Positions 55,398 through 62,766 of a stretch of DNA of 64,000 nt are shown piece by piece. The DNA lies in assembly GCF_014201335.1 (NCBI RefSeq), contig NZ_JACHEB010000006.1, positions 248,001 through 312,000 on the forward strand. The letters run 5' to 3'. Below the pieces are notes generated by a model. It saw only the letters and a list, made by a program, of their open reading frames with translations. It searched no databases and was not told where the DNA came from. The stretch is from Tunturiibacter gelidiferens (GTDB taxonomy: Bacteria > Acidobacteriota > Terriglobia > Terriglobales > Acidobacteriaceae). Numbering within the stretch: the stretch's first letter is position 1; each line of letters begins with the position of its first letter. A program made the position numbers and the translations under genes.

Positions 55398-55740
55398 ATG
55401 CAAACCCTCCCCAAGACCGCGACTCCTGAAGCGATACACGCGCCTGAAACACCTGAGGACCACCACCCTGGTGAATACCGCCAGCTTGAGATAGGACATA
55501 CTCTAATGAATTCTTTAGGACGTTGACTCTCACGCAGGGCAGGGTTGGTACTACGAGGACGAGAAGCGAACGATTCATCCACAAGTTCAGCTTGAAGAAC
55601 ACTTCGAAACTATCGAGAAAGCGGAGGCGTTTTATAAGATCCAGCTCCAATACTTGAAATCAATGGGTTATCTTCATTCGTTTATGCCGTACTACTATGC
55701 ACCCGACAGGGGCTCCGAGTATGAACTTCTTACTCCTTGA
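55398..55740 (+). pseudogene. Frameshifted small protein gene
   Basis: ATG 55398 opens QTLPKTATPEAIHAPETPED, which continues to NSLGR and a stop near 55,525. One frame over, the reading resumes as HAGQGWYYEDEKRTIHPQVQ LEEHFETIEKAEAFYKIQLQ (two parts) and runs to the TGA at 55738-55740. The second part is convincingly protein-like. One indel near 55,515 explains both. Family unknown. Confidence 0.5.
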
Positions 55741-56029
55741 AGCCGGTGGTGATGCAGAAAGACACGCATTTAGCGGGTCTCTACTTTCGTGGGATTGACG
55801 GCGGTGTTGGGTTCAGATCTAACTCTGGGTTATGACACCCCTCACAACCACCAATCGCTAAACCCGTGTTGAGAATCACGGAAGCCAAGCAGACTGACAC
55901 GCCGGTAGCGAATGCTGCTCAGTCCGGTCCGCCGCTGCGCCGCTTGATATTGGTTAAACGGTGATCCTTTTTCGCACGCCGGACATGGCTCCATTGTCCC
56001 GGGTTGTCCTGTGACAGATACTTGACGCT

Positions 56030-56248
56030 ATGGCAAGACAACGACCTGTTGCTGTTTGCACCGCTTGCGGCCAGTTCTCCTACAACATGAACCTCATCGG
56101 TGTACAGTGCGGTCAAAAACTCGGTGGGAAGCGTGGCACAGGCAGCAACAGCGGTGCTCTCAACCTGACGGACTGGAAGCCATGCAGCGAATGCGCTGGA
56201 GAGGGCTGTGTGGCTTGCAGAGACTCAGGCTGGACGTTCGTCCGGTGA
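56030..56248 (+). CDS. Small double zinc-ribbon protein
   Basis: A 72-residue protein with cysteines in VCTACG and VQCGQ, then a DnaJ-like CSECAGEGCVACRDSGW. It probably binds one or two zinc ions and could act as a small nucleic-acid or protein adaptor. No strong ribosome site. It ends 7 bp from the convergent gene 56256-56510. Confidence 0.55.
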   Translation: MARQRPVAVCTACGQFSYNMNLIGVQCGQKLGGKRGTGSNSGALNLTDWKPCSECAGEGCVACRDSGWTFVR

Positions 56249-56255
56249 TAGGCGT

Positions 56256-56510
56256 CTAACGACGCCTGCTTCTATCACGCCACGAAGGTATCCGGAGAGA
56301 AGCAGCAGCAGCCACCTTACGGCGCGGAGGATTAGCCCGGCGTGGGTGCTCTGAGACTGAAAACGTCTTCTTTCCGGCTTCGGTGGTCGTGGTCTTCATT
56401 GGTAAAAAGCTGATGCCACATACCCTGCACTGAACAGTGCCGTCCGGCTCGTCCTTCCCGTACACTTTCTGCCCACTGCCGGGGCAACGCTCCATATTCG
56501 GTTTTGTCAT
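56256..56510 (-). CDS. Small Zn-ribbon-like basic protein
   Basis: An 84-residue protein starting MTKPNMERCPGSGQKV, with CPGSG and CRVCG forming a likely zinc site, and a very basic C-terminus (Arg-rich, RIPSWRDRSRRR). AAGGAAGGCGG precedes ATG 56510. The longer frame to 56807 is antisense to a broken gene and is rejected. Similar small zinc proteins are common in actinophages and islands; role unknown. Confidence 0.55.
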   Translation of the reverse strand: MTKPNMERCPGSGQKVYGKDEPDGTVQCRVCGISFLPMKTTTTEAGKKTFSVSEHPRRANPPRRKVAAAASLRIPSWRDRSRRR

Positions 56511-56663
56511 GAACCACCGCCTTCCTTGATTCATCGAATCACGAAAGGCTCCTTGGCACCTAGCTAATCCTGCATTCATCGCTCCTTTCCTGCGATTGAA
56601 ACGCTTCGTGATGCACCTGGTGACGTTATTTTTATGCCTTCTGTACGGTGGTACTCTGACCGG

Positions 56664-57299
56664 ATGTTGAGCGACCTGTCCCTGAAAAATATGATGCGTG
56701 CTGAAGAGATGCATCAGTGCATTGCGGATGAGTTGGGAGGAGTTCATGGAGCCGACGATCGCCTGTTCCTGTTTACGGCCTTTGTCTCCGTGGTCATGTC
56801 CCACCATGAGGCGATATTGACCCTGCTGAAAAACGAAAGACTGGCAAGGTCTGCTCTGGCACTGTTTCGTCCTCTCTTAGAAGCTGCTTACAGAGGGCTG
56901 TTTGCAGGCTTTTTGGCCAGTTCTCGGGAACTGGAAGTGATCAACGATGGGTACACCTTATGGAACCTGGAAAGACTTAGCGGCATCTCTGGATGACACG
57001 TTCCAAAACGACGGGTCTTCACTCAATACAGCGGGACCACATGGAAAACACTCTGTGGTTACACTCACACGGGTATAGAACAACTGGGCAAACGAATCAA
57101 ACCCGATGGCAGAGTCGAATCGTCCTACGAAGAGGACGAGATCAATGACCTTATAAACAGTTCAACCGTAGCTGTCATGATGACTGCTATGCCGTTTTTG
57201 GAAGTTATCAGAGGTCCTGGGGGTTCGGACGTGGCTCGCTCGGCGTTCAAGCGTCTCTACCCGGTACCAGGACCTGATCCTGGTACGTCACCAGTCTGA
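56664..57299 (+). pseudogene. DUF6988-like hypothetical gene with two frameshifts
   Basis: From ATG 56664 the first part is clearly coding: AEEMHQCIADELGGVHGADD ... LARSALALFRPLLEAAYRGL. Near 56,945 the reading moves to the next frame (TPYGTWKDLAASLDDTFQND), and near 57,018 to the third (VFTQYSGTTWKTLCGYTHTG), running to the TGA at 57297-57299. The joined product would be about 210 residues and resembles the DUF6988 type (RPLLEAAYRGLF, GYTHTG). A perfect 9-bp hairpin (GTACCAGGA/TCCTGGTAC, 57264-57286) lies in its 3' end. Confidence 0.65.
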
Positions 57300-57312
57300 G
57301 GACTACCAGGTC

Positions 57313-57480
57313 TTAGTCGCCAATGTCCTCACATAGCTTCTTCAGTACTGAAGGTGGTAGAGACATGAGCAACTTTGCGAGCCCAACACCATTGATCTTG
57401 TCGGGGTGGAAGTAGGTTCCGCGTGCTGCCTTCTCAGGTGTGACCTTCGACGGCTTCATAATGATCAGCTTACGTGGCAT
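57313..57480 (-). CDS. Small hypothetical protein (55 aa)
   Basis: A short frame starting MPRKLIIMKPSKVTPEKAAR and ending KKLCEDIGD. AGAAGGATTCAC precedes its ATG (57480), and it begins 10 bp after the stop of the 419-residue gene, so it looks like the last gene of that unit. Basic N-terminus, helical C-terminus; role unknown. Confidence 0.55.
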   Translation of the reverse strand: MPRKLIIMKPSKVTPEKAARGTYFHPDKINGVGLAKLLMSLPPSVLKKLCEDIGD

Positions 57481-57490
57481 GTGAATCCTT

Positions 57491-58750
57491 CTATGCAGCG
57501 AGAGCGTATATTGAGATCCCGGCGACTATGTCCTGGCTACCCATGGGTGGGAAGAAGTACTTGCCGCTCATCTTGGCTGCTGGTGATCTCTTTCGCTTGA
57601 CCAAGGGGGTGTCAATCGAAGAGATCTTGTTCTTGTAGCGCCTGCGACGTCCAGCTCGACCGCTCTCCGTCTGTTTGATGACTTCGATGAACTGTATGAC
57701 TGAGGATCCGAAGATTGATGCGGCGAACTCTTCAGGTAGTGCGCGTACGACATCAACCGCCCATCCGAAATAACTGTACTCGCCGCAGGTAGAGTACTCA
57801 GCTATGGTCAGCTCGCCCCAGTAGCGGCCTTCCTCGTACCAGTCCCAAGGCTGAGCCTCGAGACCGCCTGTGGCCTGTTCCACTACATCGCGGATCATTG
57901 ATCTACCTTCTTTGATGATGGTCTTGATCGCCGACTTACGCGACTCAGGCATCGCAACCCAAGCTGCAATCGCCTCCGCCTTCTCGGCGGCTTTACGCTT
58001 GCGGGCGATTCCGCAGATGGTCATCGTTTCCGCATGATTGAGTTCAAACTTTGCCATCGCAGCCTTGACACCGCGGACGTTTGCCAGCAGATAGATTTCA
58101 TTCTGGATATTTATTTGCTTTCGTGTCAGACGTGAGTACTTGTCCTTGCAGGCGTGGTCGAGAGTGGATTTTGTAATCCCCCACTTCGAAAGAGTAGCTG
58201 TTATTCCAATGGAGGTTCGGTCGTCGTAGATCTTGCGCAGATCTCTGGCGGATATCTTGTTCACCTGACGAGCCTGGTAGTCTCTTTTCTCTTTATCCTC
58301 CAGGCACCAGCATGACTTCACATCACCATCGCGTAGTTCGGTAAATCGGCAGAGCCCGAATCCGGTTTTGCAGACGGCACATGCGAAACAAACCATCGAA
58401 TCTCTTTTTATCTTTGGACTTACCACGAATGCATCGACACGAGGTCTGACCCAGCTCGGCACCTGAAATAGGGCAACGCCACCCGCATACTGGGTCGCCT
58501 GAGCGATAGCGTTCTCTATCTCCCGATTTCTCTTGAAGGGCTTGCTCGATTTGCCGACGTTTGCCATTGGGTAGATAGTCTCTCGGAACGTCCACTGAGC
58601 CAAAATGTCCCGGTCCTTCTGTTTATGTAGTTGATCAAGAACTCGAAGCGCCATTAACCTGGCTGGCTCGTAATCTGAGAACCAAGATCCCTGATCCTCA
58701 ACCCCCTGAGTGGGAATCCGGCCTCCAGCCGTTCCCAGCTCGCAAACCAT
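57491..58750 (-). CDS. Hypothetical Cys-rich/HTH protein
   Basis: A 419-residue protein. Near residue 120 it has a cysteine group (CFACAVCKTGFGLC ... KSCWC), likely metal-binding. The middle shows two HTH-like segments: ISARDLRKIYDDRTSIGITA TLSKWGITKSTLDHAC (two parts) and RGVKAAMAKFELNHAETMTI. The C-terminus is basic (RAGRRRRYKNK). It may bind DNA or RNA. The start at 58750 overlaps the upstream gene (58698-58961) by 53 bp; a later start is possible. Family not recognised. Confidence 0.6.
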   Translation of the reverse strand: MVCELGTAGGRIPTQGVEDQGSWFSDYEPARLMALRVLDQLHKQKDRDILAQWTFRETIYPMANVGKSSKPFKRNREIENAIAQATQYAGGVALFQVPSWVRPRVDAFVVSPKIKRDSMVCFACAVCKTGFGLCRFTELRDGDVKSCWCLEDKEKRDYQARQVNKISARDLRKIYDDRTSIGITATLSKWGITKSTLDHACKDKYSRLTRKQINIQNEIYLLANVRGVKAAMAKFELNHAETMTICGIARKRKAAEKAEAIAAWVAMPESRKSAIKTIIKEGRSMIRDVVEQATGGLEAQPWDWYEEGRYWGELTIAEYSTCGEYSYFGWAVDVVRALPEEFAASIFGSSVIQFIEVIKQTESGRAGRRRRYKNKISSIDTPLVKRKRSPAAKMSGKYFFPPMGSQDIVAGISIYALAA

Positions 58751-58961
58751 CAGGAAGCCGATCTCCTGGGTTTGGCATGGTGGGAAAATTGGGGGAGGAT
58801 GCGGCAGAATAGTGAAGCGTTATTCGCACCCGCACCAAATTAGATGCTTTTTGCGATTCACAGAAGCAACCTATTTTCGAAATACTCTCCACAACGTCTT
58901 GAATAATTCCGCAATCAGGACAGAGACCAGTCCAACCCTTGGCTCGTATCTCATCACTCAA
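58698..58961 (-). CDS. Small Cys-containing hypothetical protein
   Basis: An 87-residue protein with CPDCG near residue 14 and CFC near 32, a zinc-ribbon-like set. The C-terminus is proline- and glycine-rich and may reflect overlap with the downstream gene. Possibly the true first gene of the 58961-57313 unit. Function unknown. Confidence 0.45.
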   Translation of the reverse strand: MSDEIRAKGWTGLCPDCGIIQDVVESISKIGCFCESQKASNLVRVRITLHYSAASSPNFPTMPNPGDRLPDGLRAGNGWRPDSHSGG

Positions 58962-58987
58962 CTTAAGCAGATCACAGTCTCAAGTAT

Positions 58988-59011
58988 GGGAGTCCGCTTA
59001 CGGCGGATCCC
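58988..59011. repeat. 24-bp hairpin repeat, copy 1
   Basis: GGGAGTCCGC-TTACG-GCGGATCCC forms a stem of GGGA/TCCC plus TCCGC/GCGGA with one bulged G. It is nearly identical to 60033-60056 (one base different in the loop). A related hairpin, GGGATTCCGC...GGGATCCCC, occurs near 59,607-59,631. These may be terminators or a small dispersed repeat. Confidence 0.55.
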
Positions 59012-59231
59012 ACCTCATGAGTTCTCTCGGGTAGGGGCTACCCCTACTTGCGGTCAAGCGCTGGCTGTCAGGGATAACTTGGCGTAAACATACGTGGCTC
59101 ATCAGACTATTTATGGTTCGAAGAACCCGAATCCGCCGCTCAATCTTCACGCAGATGTCGGTTGCCATCCCTAAACCATGTCTGTATGCTGCGGCTTACA
59201 CGTAAGCTGTGGCTTACATCGAGAAGAAGGA

Positions 59232-59495
59232 ATGCGCCTCATCAAAAGCCTGTACTTCTGGCTGGTACTAGGAACGGTCGCGTTCGTAGCATTTGCGGCT
59301 TGGTCGTCATCAGTCCAGGTGTCCCAGCACGACCGGGAGTCAAGAGAAGAAGAGGGCGAGTCCAGCGATCGGGTGCCACCGTTTGCGGCTGGATTTGCGA
59401 CAGCCGCAATCGTTGGCGGTTTTTGGTTCGCGGTGTACCACCAAATGCATCCCAAGTCACGAGACGTAAGGGACACATATAAAGAAGAGGACTGA
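59232..59495 (+). CDS. Small two-helix membrane protein
   Basis: An 87-residue protein with an N-terminal helix (LYFWLVLGTVAFVAFAAW), a charged external loop (HDRESREEEGESSDR), a second helix (AAGFATAAIVGGFWFAVY) and a charged C-terminus. GAAGAAGGA lies immediately before ATG 59232. Not recognised. Confidence 0.55.
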   Translation: MRLIKSLYFWLVLGTVAFVAFAAWSSSVQVSQHDRESREEEGESSDRVPPFAAGFATAAIVGGFWFAVYHQMHPKSRDVRDTYKEED

Positions 59496-59645
59496 CGTAC
59501 GAGTCTTGTGGCACGAGTTCTGAGTAGCCCTAGCGTTTGATGAATCAGGTATGTTTATGCCTAAGTTCCTGTATACGTTTCTATATCGACAGGTGACAGT
59601 TGGAGGGATTCCGCTAGTAGGGGATCCCCAAGTAGACCAACTCAA

Positions 59646-59831
59646 CTACCAGATATGCTCATGGGTTCCACTGTCACGTACCGTCACGCTCACGCCCGGG
59701 AATCGAATCACCTTCCCGCTGCCCGTCGGCTGCTGAACGGCCGTCATGCGGTGGATCAGATCTACTCGCCTAGCCTCGAGTTCATCGATTGTCTGGTCTA
59801 TCACTTCGAGTTCATCATCAAGAGTAATCAT
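59646..59831 (-). CDS. Small coiled-coil hypothetical protein
   Basis: A 61-residue protein whose first half is a charged coiled coil (DDELEVIDQTIDELEARRVD LIHRM, two parts), the second half beta-like (KVIRFPGVSVTV). No strong ribosome site; tentative. The ~210 bp to its right (59,832-60,042) hold no gene. Confidence 0.4.
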   Translation of the reverse strand: MITLDDELEVIDQTIDELEARRVDLIHRMTAVQQPTGSGKVIRFPGVSVTVRDSGTHEHIW

Positions 59832-60032
59832 GACTCGAGATTAACATCGGACCGACCTCAGTGCCGTAGTTTGTTGATTTAGGCGGGGCCTGCCCTGATG
59901 GGCAAGCCGACGAGGTGCCTTCGAAGTCTCATGTTAAGTGATATGTGCTAAGTCTGAGCCCTAGTTCGGATTACGCCACGGCCGGCTCGTATCCCCTACC
60001 TCAACTAAAACAGATCTCAATCTCGGTGAAGA

Positions 60033-60056
60033 GGGAGTCCGCTTACCGCGGATCCC
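60033..60056. terminator. 24-bp hairpin repeat, copy 2; likely terminator
   Basis: Same GGGAGTCCGC/GCGGATCCC stem as at 58988-59011. Here it overlaps the stop codon (60043-60045) of the 252-residue gene, a position typical for a terminator stem. Confidence 0.5.
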
Positions 60057-60801
60057 GACTATAGCTACCTGGATTTGATGGCTCGATTTCTTTCACCCAA
60101 ATCACCTCACACTCGTAATCTTCATAGATTGCCCGAGCGGTTTCTTGACTGAAGGCCAAAACTCGAGATGTCTTCACATCCGGGGTCCGCCCGTCCTCAC
60201 GTTCTTGCCATACTCTCGCGTCAAGGCATACCTCCCATTGACGAAGCGGACACTTCGCTGGCCTATATCGCTGCACAAAATGCCACAGTTCACCATAGTT
60301 AAAGGTTTCGTTCAGGAAAAAGATGTTGATAATCCCAGACCAGTCCGGGTCAAGTTCCGCAACCGCGATGCGGTGTAATTCCTCCCAATCGGCATTCCAA
60401 TACGGACCCGGAGATTCGGTTAGTTGAAGCTTCTCAATGATCCACTTTTCATCGCGTGCGCGTTCCCTCTGCCGAGACTCCATGTTTATTTGTTTCGCGA
60501 CGGCCTCCCAATCCTCATTCGGCATGCGCCTCTCTAGGAGAGATTTGAATTTCTCCAATTCGCCGGGGCCTGCCGGAAAGCCAAGTGCATGTTCAACGAG
60601 CATGATGATCGCGTCTTCGTAGGGAACGGAGTGATTTCCGAGGCTATATCCGTGATCACCGCTACACAGCCAGCGGTCATCCTGAAAACGCATTAGCTTT
60701 CTCAGCAATGGACACCTCTTCTGCCTTTCTGAACCGGATGCCGGAATTTCCATAAGCAGCCGAATCTTATCGAGCCAAGATAGGGTTGCTCTCGTGGACA
60801 A
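60043..60801 (-). CDS. Hypothetical protein
   Basis: A 252-residue cytoplasmic protein, acidic, Trp-rich in the second half (GPYWNADWEELHRI, ELWHFVQRYRP). A cysteine pair (KCPLRQWEVC) and a C-terminal strand (CEVIWVKEIEPS) are visible. It ends inside a hairpin. No family recognised; the start at 60801 is not backed by a clear ribosome site. The 260 bp to its right carry no gene I can support. Confidence 0.55.
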   Translation of the reverse strand: MSTRATLSWLDKIRLLMEIPASGSERQKRCPLLRKLMRFQDDRWLCSGDHGYSLGNHSVPYEDAIIMLVEHALGFPAGPGELEKFKSLLERRMPNEDWEAVAKQINMESRQRERARDEKWIIEKLQLTESPGPYWNADWEELHRIAVAELDPDWSGIINIFFLNETFNYGELWHFVQRYRPAKCPLRQWEVCLDARVWQEREDGRTPDVKTSRVLAFSQETARAIYEDYECEVIWVKEIEPSNPGSYSRDPR

Positions 60802-61063
60802 GCCCTATTTTATGTTCACCGTACAAGATGTTCCTGAACTGGTAGGTGATACGTGCAAGGGTCTGGTTATTTAGTTTGAGTCATCGTGAAGCCCGTGATG
60901 TTAGAGGGCTCGGTGAAGACGTTCGAAAGTCGAGCGGCTATTTGCATATCCCGATAGCCTACCACCCGAGTCGTACACCCTTGGACATCTACCGCGGATG
61001 GCTGGGAGGACATGCTTTGGTTCACGAGAACCTAGAGACAGAATAGAAACAGGAGACAACAAC

Positions 61064-61318
61064 ATGAGCAAGATCACACCCTTCTGCCGGACTTTCCCCG
61101 ATGCCAGTGACCACCATGCGCCTTGCTCGGTCGCCACGACGATCGAGCGTCACCGTGGGATGCTTACCGCCAAGCAGCTTGCTCCCCTTCTCGGCGAATC
61201 AGTGAAGACCCTCTACAACCGTGTGAAGCGCGGTGGCCAGCCTGCGGTCCTGATAGGCGGCGCGGTCAAGTTTGACCCTTACGAGACCGCCGCCTGGTTG
61301 CGCTCGCGGTCGGCCTAG
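61064..61318 (+). CDS. Putative excisionase / AlpA-like HTH protein
   Basis: An 84-residue protein with a C-terminal MerR-like (HTH_17) excisionase domain: LTAKQLAPLLGESVKTLYNR, then a basic wing (VKRGGQP) and VKFDPYETAAWLRSR. CAGGAGACAACAAC precedes ATG 61064. It converges on the integrase gene with 3 bp between stops. Xis proteins bend att DNA and favour excision; AlpA-like members also act as transcription activators. Position supports a role in island excision. Confidence 0.78.
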   Translation: MSKITPFCRTFPDASDHHAPCSVATTIERHRGMLTAKQLAPLLGESVKTLYNRVKRGGQPAVLIGGAVKFDPYETAAWLRSRSA

Positions 61319-61321
61319 CGG

Positions 61322-62521
61322 TTAGCGCCACTTGATCGAGTCAACCTTGGCTTGCATCACCTCAGTACCGGCAGGACGCAGGTATCGCATTACTGATGCA
61401 ATATCAGCATGGCCAGACAAAGCCATCACCGTGCGCAAGTCGAGCCCATTCCGGAGCAAGGTCGTGATGTAGTTTGCCCGGAACTTGTGCAGGAACCATA
61501 CCTCGCACTCCTTGCTGGAGACGCAGCCGTCGCAGTTGCCACAATTCAGCCCGGCCTTCTTTGCTAGAGCCTTCAGGCGACGAAGCAGGTGACCATCTGG
61601 TTCGTCCACTTCCCCACCACGCTTGCCGAACACGAGACGGTGACTAAGGTTCTTCTCCTGGTACTCGCGCAGCTCCTTTACGAGCTCCGCGGTGAGTGGC
61701 ATCTCGCGCTCCTCTGAATCTTTAATCTTGTGGTTGTAGCGGGGCTTTGACCTTACTTGCAATGTCCTTCGCTCGAAGCTAAGGTCGATCCACTCAAGGT
61801 GCATCGCTTCCCTCTCCCGGAGGCCAGTCTTGAGCAGAAGATCGAAGAACAGGCGGTCATAGTCGGTAGCCAACGCTTTGAAGAAAGCTTTCAACTCCTT
61901 AGTCTCGTAGATCTCCGGCATCGTCTTCTCAAACTTAGGAGACTTCCCTGCCACCGCCTTCACGTCGAGCCCCAGATAGATGATGAACGCGCGGAGGTTC
62001 ATGTGTCGGTTATAGACCGTCCGGTCGGACAGACCTCGCTTCCGCATCTCTCCGTGAAACTTGATGACGTCTTCATGGGTGAGTTCATCTGCGTAGGTCT
62101 TCTTCCAGGTAGACAGGAATTCTTCGAGAGTCCGCTGGTAGATCTCAGCAGCCTCCGTCGACTTACGATCGAGCGCAGCCTGGACGAACACACGATAGGA
62201 ATCCCGCAAAGGGATCCGCATCGGATCTTTGACGACCTTTACCCCAGCATCCCCTGCGATGGCGACGGCGGTCGCTATCTTTTGCGCGTTCTTGAAAGCA
62301 TCCAAAGCGTGGGTGGCGTTGCCTTCAACCCTGGTCCACTTCGTCTTCGAACCTTCGAACGATCGGAGTTCGTAATGGCCGGTAGGATAGGCAACTTCGA
62401 CGCCGCCGACTAGCACCACGTCAGGCTTCACTTTGCCGTTCGCTGACATACATGCCGGGTAGCGCTTCCATCCTTCAGGTGTCTTGCACTTGCGATAGAG
62501 CGTCAGCTTTTTATTCGCCAT
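61322..62521 (-). CDS. Tyrosine recombinase / integrase of the island
   Basis: A 399-residue integrase. The catalytic set is visible: Arg235 in TGLRERE, His345 and Arg348 in HKFR, His371 in LSGHAD, Tyr380 in VMRYLRP. An N-terminal arm-binding region and a SAM-like core-binding domain (about 100-185) precede it. A cysteine cluster (CGNCDGCVSSKEC, about 327-339) sits just before the HxxR motif, which is unusual. ATG 62521 is used; the frame open to 62638 crosses attR and the upstream palindrome. It probably recombines attL and attR. It is at the end distal to the intact tRNA and reads away from attR. Confidence 0.92.
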   Translation of the reverse strand: MANKKLTLYRKCKTPEGWKRYPACMSANGKVKPDVVLVGGVEVAYPTGHYELRSFEGSKTKWTRVEGNATHALDAFKNAQKIATAVAIAGDAGVKVVKDPMRIPLRDSYRVFVQAALDRKSTEAAEIYQRTLEEFLSTWKKTYADELTHEDVIKFHGEMRKRGLSDRTVYNRHMNLRAFIIYLGLDVKAVAGKSPKFEKTMPEIYETKELKAFFKALATDYDRLFFDLLLKTGLREREAMHLEWIDLSFERRTLQVRSKPRYNHKIKDSEEREMPLTAELVKELREYQEKNLSHRLVFGKRGGEVDEPDGHLLRRLKALAKKAGLNCGNCDGCVSSKECEVWFLHKFRANYITTLLRNGLDLRTVMALSGHADIASVMRYLRPAGTEVMQAKVDSIKWR

Positions 62522-62539
62522 CGATCGTTGTATGTCCTC

Positions 62540-62563
62540 TACGGTTATGGTACCATAACCGTA
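62540..62563. promoter_or_regulatory. Perfect 24-bp palindrome upstream of the integrase
   Basis: TACGGTTATGG-TA-CCATAACCGTA is a perfect 24-bp dyad, 19 bp upstream of the integrase ATG, and overlaps the arm-like AACCGTACCA at 62557-62566. It is well placed to be an operator at the integrase promoter, or an integrase/Xis binding site. Confidence 0.65.
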
Positions 62564-62570
62564 CCATAGG

Positions 62571-62588
62571 TAAATCAAATGTGATTTA
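62571..62588. promoter_or_regulatory. 18-bp inverted repeat between integrase and attR
   Basis: TAAATCA-AATG-TGATTTA, perfect 7-bp arms, AT-rich, 25 bp from attR. It could be an integrase, Xis or host-factor site or part of the integrase promoter. Seen directly; function guessed. Confidence 0.45.
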
Positions 62589-62612
62589 ATTGGATATTTC
62601 AGTATTTTAGGA

Positions 62613-62675
62613 GAATCCCTGTCTCTCCGCCACTTCATCGGTTAAGCCTCCTAGAATTAACTAAATCCAGCAAAA
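62613..62675 (+). repeat. attR: 63-bp direct repeat
   Basis: A copy of 14242-14304 with one mismatch (C at 62636). It contains only the last 20 nt of the tRNA-Ser gene, so it is the displaced original 3' end. It lies 91 bp upstream of the integrase start and marks the right island border. Confidence 0.93.
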
Positions 62676-62766
62676 TCAGCGAATTGGATGAGCCACCCTC
62701 AGTCCGCAGTCTACAAGCTGGCAAAAGACCTTCCCATCAGATACACCGGGTAGCCTTTCTCAGACA

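Larger units (their letters stand above)
14242..62675. mobile_element. 48.4-kb integrative genomic (defence) island in tRNA-Ser
   Basis: The element is bounded by two 63-bp direct repeats (14242-14304 and 62613-62675) that differ at one base. The unit length, from repeat start to repeat start, is 48,371 bp. A tyrosine integrase (61322-62521) and a small HTH excisionase candidate lie inside the right end. Cargo includes class 1 DISARM, a GmrSD-like protein, a CHAT/lipase operon, an AbiTii protein, a DUF4062 protein, a decayed IS110-family element and many small exported proteins. No virion, terminase, relaxase, type IV secretion or replication genes were recognised. It is therefore best called an integrative island that may excise but needs help to move between cells. 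Confidence 0.92.

Noticed and set aside
14242..62675. Intact prophage or conjugative element
   Set aside because: No terminase, portal, capsid, tail, lysis, relaxase, coupling protein or type IV secretion genes were found; only integrase and an Xis candidate.
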